Source: Prorocentrum cordatum (lineage: Eukaryota > Sar > Dinophyceae > Prorocentrales > Prorocentraceae). From it: a DNA stretch of 64,000 nt. A model generated the notes under the pieces. The model had not been told where the DNA came from. It saw only the letters and a program-made list of their open reading frames with translations, and did no database searches. The stretch lies in contig CAUYUJ010000661.1 of the NCBI GenBank assembly GCA_963575745.1, positions 35,426-99,425 on the forward strand, in the 5' to 3' direction. The position numbers and the translations under genes were made by a program. Shown one piece after another: positions 54,247-63,890 of the stretch (position 1 is its first letter; every line of letters starts with the position of its first letter).

Positions 54247-55339
54247 TACTGGGCGCCGCCGTCAACCTTTCTTACCGCCGGGGGACTCGTAGAGCTTCCT
54301 AACAATATATAATGTGGAGAAGAGTTTCAGAAAACGAATATTTGTTTCAGCCCAAGCGATTATAGACCTCTCACGATGACTCTAAGGAACCAAACGAACA
54401 GTTTCCGAGTATGAAACCGAGTTCAGACCTCTGAATGCGACAGGCGGACGCGTCTCATGTCTGCGGATCGATTCCTGTGATTACCAGCTCTGCAGCTCCC
54501 CCATACAGCCCGAGTTAAGTGCAGAAAACCGAGAGTACCTCTCAGGATGACTCGAATAATACAACAGTTTCGCGGATCTCGTTCGAGCAGCAGACCGAGT
54601 TCCGAGCTCTCGGTTCGACGAACGGACGCGCCTGATGTTTCCGAATCGATTCATGTGACCAGCAGCACTGTAGCCCTCCCCCAGCACGAGTTAAGTGAAG
54701 AAAACCCAGAGCACTTCTCAATGACTCGGACAATACGAATAGTTTCGCGAACCTAGCTCGGGCAGCAGGCCGAGATCAGAGCTCTCGATTGAACAGACGA
54801 ACACGCCTGATCCTTTTCAATCGATTTCTGTGACTATGAGCTCTGTGACTGACCTACAACTCGAGTTAAGTACAGAAAACCGAGAGCGTCTGCAACGATA
54901 ACTCGAATAATACGAATAGTTTTGCAGACCTAGCTCGGCTAGCAGACCGAGTTCAGACCTCGGGTTTGAACAGGCGAACGCGCCTGATCATTCTGGATGC
55001 ATTAGCTTTGCTGATCAGCTCTGTAGTTGTCCTGAAGCTCGAGTAATCTTCAGAAAACCGACAGCGCGTATCAAGATGTCTCGAAACGGCCGTTCCCGCC
55101 TGTCTGTTTTTGGCCTTCAAAGTTACCCGGTCGAGCTGGGATCAAGATGGCGAGCGAAAATAAGATCGAATATCATGGGAAAAAATACTAGAGCTCTAAC
55201 GAATGGTCAAATTTGGAGAACGAAATTTTCAACCGATCAAAAGTCACCAAAAGCTCCGTCGAGTTTTTTCTTGCCCTCCAGCTCCCCGGAATTACTCTTA
55301 AGCTTCCAGCAAAAACTTGCTAAGGGAAGCTCTACGAGT
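54247..55339 (+). mobile_element. beta element, 1055 bp between S and S', HP left arm deleted
   Basis: The HP reads GGGCGCCGCCGTCAACC, so about 10 bases (GGCGGTAAAC) are gone from the left arm and the hairpin cannot form. S at 54285, S' ending at 55339, followed by G, ACT and the next HP. Confidence 0.87.
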
Positions 55340-56355
55340 GACTGGGCGCCACCGGTAAACCGTCAACCTTTGTTACCGCCGGGGGACTCGTAGAGCTTCC
55401 TGACAACATATAATGTCGAAAAAAAATGCCGAGAACGAATAGTTTTTCAGTCCAACTCGAGTCTTAGACCGAGTTCAGACCTCTGAATGCGACAGACGGG
55501 CGCGTCTGATGTTTCCGAATCGATTCATGTGATTACCCGCCCTGTAGCCTCCCTACAGCCCGAGTTAAGTGCAGAACGCCGGCAGTAGCTCTCAAGATGA
55601 CTGGAAGAATACGAACAGTTTCGTGATTCTGGATCGCGCAGCAGACCGAGTTCAGAGCTCTGGATTCGACAGACAAACGCAACTGATGATTCTGAATCGA
55701 TTTCTGTAACTATCAGCCCTGTAGCTGTCCTACAGCTCGAGTTATGTGCAGGGAAGCGAGCGCGCCTATCAAAATGATTCGAATAATACGAATAGGTTTG
55801 CGGACCTGGCTCGGCTAGCAGACCGAGTTCAGACCTCTGGTTCGAACAGCCGAACGCGCCAATGATTCTGCGTGCGATAGCTGTGCTTACCAGCACGGTA
55901 GCTGCCCCACATCTCGAATTAAGTTGAAAATACCGAAAACGCGTATCAAGATGACTCGAATAATTCGAATAGGTTAGCGGACCTTGCTCGGCTCACAGAC
56001 CGAGTTCAGACCTCTGGATTCAACAGGCGAACGCGCGTGATAATTCTGAGTGCAATAGCTGTGCTTACCAGCTCTATAGCTGCCCTAAAGCTCGAGTTAA
56101 GTACAAAATACCAACAGCACGTATCAAAATGACTCGAAACGGCCGTTCCCGCCTGCCTGCTTTTTGGCCTTCAAAGTTACCCGATCGAGCTGAGATCAAG
56201 ATGGCGAGCGGGAATAAGATCGAATATCATGGGAAAAAATACTAGAGCTCCAACGAATGGTCAAATTTCGAGAACAAAATTTTTAACCGACCAAAAGTCA
56301 GCAAAAGTTCCGTCGAGATTTTTCGTGCCGACTAGCTCTCCAGCGCGCCGGAATT
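55340..56355 (+). repeat. beta element, right end replaced
   Basis: HP 55340-55385 with CGCCACCGGTAAACC, S at 55386, five monomers including unusual GTGCGATAGCTGTGCTTACC variants, terminal block 56130-56300, cut at GCCGGAATTACT by the next HP. Confidence 0.85.
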
Positions 56356-57224
56356 ACTGGCGCCGGCGGTGAACCGTCAACCTGGTCACCGCCGGGAACC
56401 TCGTAGAGCTCCTCTCACAAGTGAGAGTGCAGAGAATCGACAGAGGATCAAAAAATGGAGATTTTTCGAAAATCTTCAAATTCGTTGTTTCCGATGTTCA
56501 TATTCGCTCAGTTCCCGGAAGTCAACTCATGCAAAAATGCATCGAGAGAGCTGAGCTGCTGTCAGAGAGAAGTTTATATGCCAATGCTCGGCGTAAAAAT
56601 CTGCTTTCTCAAAATAAATGGTCAAATATCTTTCAAATTTCCGCCAAACTACCCAAAAGTTACCACATTGTCCGCCTCGGCCGGCTGGGCCAACTAGGAA
56701 CCGGCGGTAAACCGTCAACCAGGTTACCGCCGGGCACCTCGTAGAGCTCTTTTGTTGCACAGCGCTCCTCAGAACAGATCAAGAAAGCTTCTGAAACGAG
56801 AGTCGAAAAACTGGAAAATCATGATTTTTCGGTTTCCATCCAAAACCGGTTCCTGCAAGTCTTTCGATAGTAATATTGCAGCTACGGACCTGAAAAGTTT
56901 ATTGGCAGGCGCGGCATAACCCACTACACGTGAGAAAAATATGGTTTCTCAAAATTAATTGCGAAATATCTTTCAGCAAAACCGACCCAACGTCACCACT
57001 TTGTCTCTTAAGGCCGGGTCGGCCAACTGGTGCCGGCGGTGAACCGTCAACCTGGTCACCGCCGGGAACCTCGTAGAGCTCCTTTTCCTGAAGAGCGCCC
57101 ATAATCGAAGCAGAGAACTTCGCAGTAGATATTCTCAAATCTTTAATTTTTCAATTTTTAATGGCAATCTGAAGTCTGCTTTCTGGCTTCGCTGAGAAGA
57201 ATTCGTCGACAGAATGAGCTGAGA
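56356..57224 (+). repeat. three alpha elements chained at the CCAACT site
   Basis: HPs at 56356 (GGTGA/TCACC), 56693 (GGTAA/TTACC, alpha-2) and 57026 (GGTGA/TCACC). The first two bodies are cut at GGCTGGGCCAACT and GGTCGGCCAACT, exactly before the next HP, i.e. at the same CCAACT/AGC target. The third body ends near 57224. Confidence 0.85.
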
Positions 57225-58363
57225 ACTGGGCGCCGGCGGTAAACCGTCAACCTTTCTTGCCGCCAGGGGACTCGTAGAGCTTCCTTCAAACCGAGTTGAG
57301 ACCTCTGAATGCGACAGGCGGGCGCGTCTGATGTCTGCGAATCCACTCATGTGATTCCCAGCACTGAAGCCCCCCTACAGCCCGAGTTAAGTGCAGAAAA
57401 CCGACAGTGCGAACCTAGTTCGAGCAGCAGACCGAGTTCCGAGCTCTGGAATCGACCGAAAGACGCGCCTGATGTGTGCAAATCGATATATGTGACCTGC
57501 AGCACTGTAGCCCTTCCCCAGCACGAGTTGAGTGCAGAAAATTGAGAGCATGTCTCAAGATCATTCGGACAATACGAACAGTTTCGTGAACCTAGCTCGG
57601 GCAGCAGGCCGAGTTCAGAGCTCTCGGTACGATAGACGAACGCGACTGATAATTCCCAGCGATGTCTCTCACAATGAGCCCTGTAGCTGCCCTACAGCTC
57701 GAGTTAAGTACAGAAAACCGAGAGCGTCTATCAAGATCACTCCAATAATACTGATAGGTTTGCGGACCTAGCTCGGCTAGCAGACCGAGTTCAGACCTCT
57801 GGATTCAACAGACGAACGCGCGTGATGATTCTGAGTGCGATAGCTGTGCTTACAAGCACTGTAGCTGCCCTAAAGCTCGAGTTAAGTACAGAAAACCGAG
57901 AGTGTCTATCAAGATGACTCGAATAATACAAATAGGTTTGCGAACCTAGCTCGGCTGGCAGACCGAGTTCAGACCTCTGGTTTCAACAGGCGAACGCGCG
58001 TGATAATTCTGAGTGCGATAGCTGTGCTCACCAGCTCTGTAGCTGCCCTACAGCTCGAGTTGAGTACAAAATACCGATAGCGCGTATCAAGATGACTCGA
58101 ACCGGCCGTTCCCGCCCGTGCGCTTTTTGGCCTTCAAAGTTACCCGATCGAGCTGAGATCGAGATGGCGAGCGGGAATAAGATCGGATATCATGGGAAAA
58201 AATACAAGAGCTCTAACGAATGGTCAAATTTCGAGAACGAAATTTTCAACCGAGCAAAAGTCAGCAAAAGGTCCGTCGAGATTTTTCTTGCCAACTAGCT
58301 CTCCAGCGCGCCGGAATTACTCTTAGCTTCCAGCTATAACTAGCTAAGGGAAGCTCTACGAGT
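57225..58363 (+). mobile_element. beta element, 1094 bp between S and S'
   Basis: HP 57225-57269 (right arm TTGCCGCCAGG), S at 57270, about five monomers, terminal block 58100-58270, shorter right end CTTAGCTTCCAGCTATAACT, S' ending at 58363. Confidence 0.87.
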
Positions 58364-58519
58364 TATTTGAGAGGCAACTTCTGTGATGCAACGCTTCGTT
58401 CTACGAAATTATCAGCCCAAACGAATGGTTAGAGCTTCAAAATCGGCTGAGCCAGGCCGCGGATGGTATGATTGTGTCTCTTGTCGAAATTTCGCCAACT
58501 AGCTCCACCCTGTCGCCGA
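58364..58519. other. unassigned joint
   Basis: About 155 bases with no clear relation to the other modules except the last part (GTCGAAATTTCGCCAACTAG, CTCCACCCTGTCGCC), which looks like an alpha right region cut by the next HP. Confidence 0.5.
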
Positions 58520-59581
58520 ACTGGGCGCCGGCGGTAAACCGTCAACCTTTGTTACCGCCGGGGGACTCGTAGAGCTTCCTGACAACACATAATGTCAAAA
58601 AAAATTGCAGAGAACGAATAATTTTTCAGCCCAACTCAAGTATCAGACCGAGTTCGGACCTCTGAATGCGACAGACAGACGCGTTTCATGTCTCCGAATC
58701 GATTCATGTGATTAACCGCCCTGCAGCCCCCCTGCAGCCCGAGTTAGGTGCAGAACGGCGACAGTAGCTGTCAAGATGACTGGAAGAATACGAACAGTTT
58801 CGTGAGTCTGGATCGCGCAGCAGACCGAGTTCAGAGCTCTGGATTCAACAGGCGAACGCGCCTGATTATTCTGAGTGTGATAGGTGTGCTCACCAGCACT
58901 GTAGCTGGCCTGCAGCTCGAGTTAAGTAGAAAATACCGACAACGCGTATCAAGTTGACTCGAATAATACGAATAGGTTTGCGGACCTAGCTCGGCTTGCA
59001 GACCGAGTTCAGACCTATGGATTCAACAGGCGAGCGCGCCAGATGATTCTGCATGCGATGGGTGTGCCCACCAGCACTGTAGCTGCCCTACAGCTCGAGT
59101 TAAGTTGAAAATACCGACAACGCGTTCAAGTTGACTCGAATAATACGAATAGGTTTGCGGACCTAGCTCGGCTAGCAGACCGAGTTCAGACCTCTGGGTT
59201 CAACAGGCGAACGCGCCTGATCATTCTGCATGCATTAGCTGTGCTTACCAGCTCTGTAGCTGCCCTAGAGCTCGAGTTATGTTCGAAAAACCGACAGCGC
59301 GTATCAAGATGACTCGAAACGGCCGTTCCCGCCACCGTGCTTTTTGGCCTTCAAAGTTACCCGATCGAGCTGAGATCAAGATGGCGAGCGGGAATAAGAT
59401 CGAATATCACGGGAAAAAATACTAGAGCTCTAACGAATGTCAAATTTCGAGAACAAAATTTTCAACCGAGCAAAAGTTGTCAAAAGTTCCGTCGAGATTT
59501 TTTTCGAGCCAACTAGCTCTGGGGCGCGCCGGAATTACTCTTAGCTTCCAGCTATAACTAGCTAAGGGAAGCTCTACGAGT
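58520..59581 (+). mobile_element. beta element, 1017 bp between S and S'
   Basis: HP 58520-58564, S at 58565, about four monomers, terminal block 59310-59480, right end CTAGCTCTGGGGCGCGCCGG, S' ending at 59581. The part 58950-59470 is nearly identical to 61705-62210. Confidence 0.88.
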
Positions 59582-59701
59582 TATTCCTCTATCTCTCATG
59601 CCATGAGAGCTCTACGAGGTACTAGCTCCACCCCGCGCCGGAATTCCTCTAGCTCATTGATGCCGAAGAGCTCTACGAGGTGGTACTCTTAGCTTCCAGC
59701 T
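59582..59701 (+). repeat. alpha right ends in tandem and a host beta remnant
   Basis: GAGCTCTACGAGGT, ACT, AGCTCCACCCCGCGCCGG...GAGCTCTACGAGGT, then GGTACTCTTAGCTTCCAGCT, which is the interior of a beta right end (normally GAATTACTCTTAGCTTCC). It shows an alpha right end followed by ACT and the continuation of an interrupted host beta. Confidence 0.75.
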
Positions 59702-60221
59702 ACTGGGCGCCGGCGGTAAACCGTCAACCTTTGTTACCGCCGGGGGACTCGTAGAGCTTCCTGACAGCATATAATGTCGGAGAAAATTGCAGAGAACAAA
59801 TAGTTTTTCAGCCCAATTCGAGTATCAGACCGAGTCCGGACCTCTGAATGCAGCAGACAGAGGCGTCTGATGTCTCCGAATCGAGTCCTGTGATTACCCG
59901 CCCTGCAGCCCCCCTACAGCCCGAGCTAAGTGCAGAACGCCGACAGTAGCTCTCAAGATGACTGGAAGAATACGAACAGTTTCGTGATTCTAGATCGCGC
60001 AGCAGACCGACTTCAGAGCTCTGGATTCGACAGGCGAACGCGCCTGATTATTCTGGGTGCGATAGGCGTGCTTACCTGTAACTGCCCTACAGCTCGAGTT
60101 AGTAGGAAATACCGACAAGGCGTATCAAGTTGAGTCGAATAATACGAATAGGTGTGCGGGCCTAGCTCGGCTAGCAGACCGAGTTCAGACCTATGAATTC
60201 AACAGGCGAACGCGCCTGAAT
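59702..60221 (+). repeat. beta element interrupted in its third monomer
   Basis: HP 59702-59746, S at 59747, two monomers and part of a third, ending CAGGCGAACGCGCCTGAAT, ACT, where the element at 60225 is inserted. Confidence 0.85.
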
Positions 60222-60224
60222 ACT

Positions 60225-61264
60225 GGGCGCCGGCGGTAAACCGTCAACCTTTCTTACCGCCGGGGGACTCGTAGAGCTTCCTGACAATATATAATGTGGA
60301 ACGAATTTCAGAGAACGACCAGTTTTTCGGCCCAAGCGATTATGAACCTCCAAAGATGACTCTAACAAAACAAACAAACAGTTTTCCAATCGAGCTCGAG
60401 TATGAAACCGAGCTCAGACCTCTGAATGCGACAGGCGGACGTGTCTCATGTCTGCGGATCGATTTCTGTGATTACCAGCTCTGCAGCCCGTATGAGTTAA
60501 GTGCAGAAAACCGAGAGTACCTCTCAGGATCACTGGAATAATACAACAGTTTCGCAGATTTCGTTCGAGCAGCAGACCGAGTTTCGAGCGATCGGTTCGA
60601 CGAACGGACGCGCCTGATGTCTCGAAATCGATTCCTGTGACCAGCAGAGCTATAGCCCTTCCCCAGCACGATTTATGTACAGAAAACCGAGAGCACTTCT
60701 CAAGATGACTCGAACAATACGAATGGGTTCGCGAACCTAGCTCGGGGAGAAGGCCGATTTCAGAGCTCTTGATGCAACAGACGAACGCGCCTGATAATTC
60801 TCAATCGATTTCTGTTAGTATGAGCTCTGTGGCTGCCCTATGGATCGAGTTAAGTACGAAAATCGAGAGCGTCTGCTACAATGACTCGAATAATACGAAT
60901 AGGTTTGCGACGAACGCATTAGCTGTGCTGACCAGCTCTGTAGGTGTCCTGAAGCTCGAGTTATCTTGAGAAAACCGACAGCGCCTATCAAGATGACTCG
61001 AAACGGCCGTTCCCGCCTGCCTGCTTTTTGGCCTTCAAAGTTACCCGATCGAGCTGAGATCAAGATGGCGAGCGGGAATAAGATCGAATATCATGGGAAA
61101 AAATACTAGAGCTCAACGAATGGTCAAATTTCGAGAACAAAATTTTCAACCGACCAAAAGTCAGCAAAAGGTCCGTCGAGATTTTTCTTGCCAACTAGCT
61201 CTGGGACGCGCCGGAATTACTCTTAGCTTCCAGCTATAACTAGCTAAGGGAAGCTCTACGAGTT
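60225..61264 (+). mobile_element. beta element nested in a satellite monomer
   Basis: Starts GGGCGCCGGCGG after TACT and ends with S' plus T at 61264 (997 bp between S boxes). The right flank ATTCTGAGTGCGATAGGCG continues the host monomer broken at 60221 (compare the intact CGCGCCTGATTATTCTGGGT at 60043). Flanking trinucleotides are ACT (left) and ATT (right). Confidence 0.87.
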
Positions 61265-62282
61265 ATTCTGAGTGCGATAGGCGCGCTTACCAGCACTGCA
61301 GCTGCCATACAGCTCGAGTTAAGTAGAAAATACCGACAGCGCGTATCAAGTTGACTCGAATAATACGAATAGGTTTGCGAACCTCGGTCGGCTAGCAGAT
61401 CGAGTTGAGACCTATGAATTCGACGACCGCGCCTGATCATTCTGCCTGCGATAGGCGTGCTTACCAGCACTGTAGCTGCCCTACAGCTCGAGTAAAGTCG
61501 AAAATACCGACAACGCGTATCAAGTTGACTCGAATAATACGAATAGGTTTGCGGACCTAGCTCAGCTAGCAGACCGAGTTCAGACCTATGGATTCATTAG
61601 GCGAATTCAACGCGCCTGATTATTCTGAGTGTGAAAGGTGTGCTTACCAGCACAATAGCTGGCCTGCAGCTCGAGTTAAGTGGAAAATACCGACAACGCA
61701 TATCAAGTTGACTCGAATAATACGAATAGGTTTGCGGACCTAGCTCGGCTTGCAGACCGAGTTCAGACCTATGGATTCAACAGGCGAGCGTGCCTGATGA
61801 TTCTGCATGCGATGGGTGTGCCCACCAGCACTGTAGCTGCCCTACAGCTCGAGTTAAGTTGAAAATACCGACAACGCGTTCAAGTTGACTCGAATAATAC
61901 GAATAGGTTTGCGGACCTAGCTCGGCTAGCAGACCGAGTTCAGACCTCTGGGTTCAACAGGCGAACGCGCCTGATCATTCTGCATGCATTAGCTGTGCTT
62001 ACCAGCTCTGTAGCTGCCCTAGAGCTCGAGTTATGTTCGAAAAACCGACAGCGCGTATCAAGATGACTCGAAACGGCCGTTCCCGCCACCTGCTTTTTGG
62101 CCTTCAAAGTTACCCGATCGAGCTGAGATCAAGATGGCGAGCGGGAATAAGATCGAATATCACGGGAAAAAATACTAGAGCTCTAACGAATGGTCAAATT
62201 TCGAGAAAAATTTTCAACCGACCAAAAGTCACCAAAAGGTCCGTCGAGATTTTTCTTGCCAACTAGCTCTGGGCTCCCCGGA
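61265..62282 (+). repeat. right half of the interrupted host beta
   Basis: Continues the element that began at 59702: about four more monomers, terminal block at 62065-62215 and the right end to GGCTCCCCGGAACT, where the next HP begins. Confidence 0.82.
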
Positions 62283-63453
62283 ACTGGGCGCCGGCGGTAA
62301 ACCGTCAACCTTTGTTACCGCCGGGGGACTCGTAGAGCTTCCTGACAACATATACTGTCGAAAAAATTGCAGAGAACGAATAGTTTTTGAGCCGAACTCG
62401 AGTATCAGACTGAGTTCAGACCTCTGAATGCGACAGACGGGCGCGTCTGATGTCTCCGAATCGATCCCATTGATTACCCGCCCTGTAGCCTCCCTACAGC
62501 CCGAATTAAGTGCAGAACGCCGACAGTAGCTCTCAAGATGACTGGAAGAATACGAACAGTTTCGTGATTCTGGATCGCGCAGCAGACCGAGTTCAGAGCT
62601 CTCGATTCAACAGGCGAACGCGCCTGATGATTCTGAGTGCGGTAGGTGTGCTTACCAGCACTGTAGCTGCCCTAAGCTCGAGTTAAATAGAAAATACCGA
62701 CAACGCGTATCAAGTTGACTCGAATAATACGAATAGGTTTGCGGACCTAGCTCGGCTAGCAGACCGAGTTCAGAGCTCTGGATTCAACAGGCGAACGCGC
62801 CTGATGATTCTGAATGCGATACGCGTGCTTACCAGCACTGTAGCTGCCCTACAGCTCGAGTTAAGTAGAAAATACCGACAACGCGTATCAAGTTGACTCG
62901 AATAATACGAATAGGTTTGCGGACCTAGCTCGGCTAGCAGACCGAGTTTAGACCTACGGATTCAACAGCGAAGCGCGTCTGATCATTCTGAGTGCGATAC
63001 GAGTGCTTACCAGTACTGTAGCTGCCCTAGAGCTCGAGTTAAGTAGAAAATACCGACAACGTGTATCAACTTGACTCGAATAATACAAACAGGTTTGCGG
63101 ACCTAGCTCGGCTGACAGACCGAGTTCAGACCTCTGGGTTCAACAGGCGAACGCGCCTGATCATTCTGCATGCATTAGCTGTGCTTACCAGCTCTGTAGC
63201 TGCCCTAGAGCTCGAGTTATGTTCAGAAAACCGACAGCGCGTATCAAGATGACTCGAAACGGCCGTTCCCGCCACAGTGCTTTTTGGCCTTCAAAGTTAC
63301 CCGATCGAGCTGAGATCAAGATGGCGAGCGGGAATAAGATCGAATATCACGGGAAAAAATACTAGAGCTCTAACGAATGGTCAAATTTCGAGAACGAAAT
63401 TTTCAACCGAGCAAAAGTTGTCAAAAGTTCCGTCGAGATTTTTCTTGCCAACT
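62283..63453 (+). repeat. beta element interrupted at its CCAACT site
   Basis: HP 62283-62327, S at 62328, five monomers, terminal block 63260-63420, right end to TTTTTCTTGCCAACT. Its remainder (AGCTCTGGGGCGCGCCGGAA, TTACTCTTAGCTTCCAGCT) reappears at 63852-63890 after the inserted alpha. Confidence 0.88.
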
Positions 63454-63848
63454 GGCGCCGGCGGTGAACCGTCAACCTGGTCACCGCCGGGAACCTCGTA
63501 GAGCTCCTCTCACTGGTAAGAGTGCAGAGAATCGACACAGAGTCAAAAAATTCAGATTTTTCAAAAATCTTGAAGTTCGATTTTTTCGATTTTCATATTC
63601 GCTTAGTTCCTGGAAGTCAGCTCCTGTAAAAATGCATCGAGAGAGCTGAGCTGCTGTTAGAGGGAAGTTTATATGCCAATACTCGGCGTAAAAATCTGCT
63701 TTCTCAAAATAAATGGTCAAATATCTTTCAAAAAATCGCAAAACCACCCAAAAGTTGCCACATTGTCCGTTCTGGCCGGGTGGGCCAACTAGCTCCACCC
63801 CGCGCCGGAATTCCTCTAGCTCATCGATGCCGAAGAGCTCTACGAGGT
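63454..63848 (+). mobile_element. alpha element with clean ACT target duplication
   Basis: 395 bp from GGCGCCGGCGGTGAACC to GAGCTCTACGAGGT. ACT at 63451-63453 and 63849-63851. The host halves join to the sequence seen uninterrupted at 59508-59540. S at 63494, S' at 63835-63847, 354 bp between them. Body contains CTCAAAATAAATGGTC and AAATATCTTTCAAA. No coding frame. Confidence 0.92.
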
Positions 63849-63890
63849 ACTAGCTCTGGGGCGCGCCGGAATTACTCTTAGCTTCCAGCT

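Noticed and set aside
28750-63650. Small repeated ORFs in satellite monomers and terminal blocks (for example MASGNKIEYHG, MTRNGRSR and KALRVPRR-type peptides)
   Set aside because: They arise from repeat sequence, lie in several frames and differ by frameshifts between copies, with no sign of selection for one frame.
23211-63848. Bacterial integron cassette array (hairpins between cassettes)
   Set aside because: No integrase, no attC-type GTTRRRY pattern, no cassette genes, and the setting is a eukaryotic repeat mosaic.
23211-63848. Helitron identification
   Set aside because: Hairpins near the ends are reminiscent, but no 5' TC and 3' CTRR ends, and an ACT duplication is present, whereas Helitrons insert between A and T without duplication.
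63454-63848. Alpha elements as spliceosomal introns (introners) on the minus strand (GTACCT...CCAG)
   Set aside because: Removing GT to AG does not restore the host sequence exactly, and the hosts are non-coding repeats. Kept only as an idea to test where copies lie in genes.
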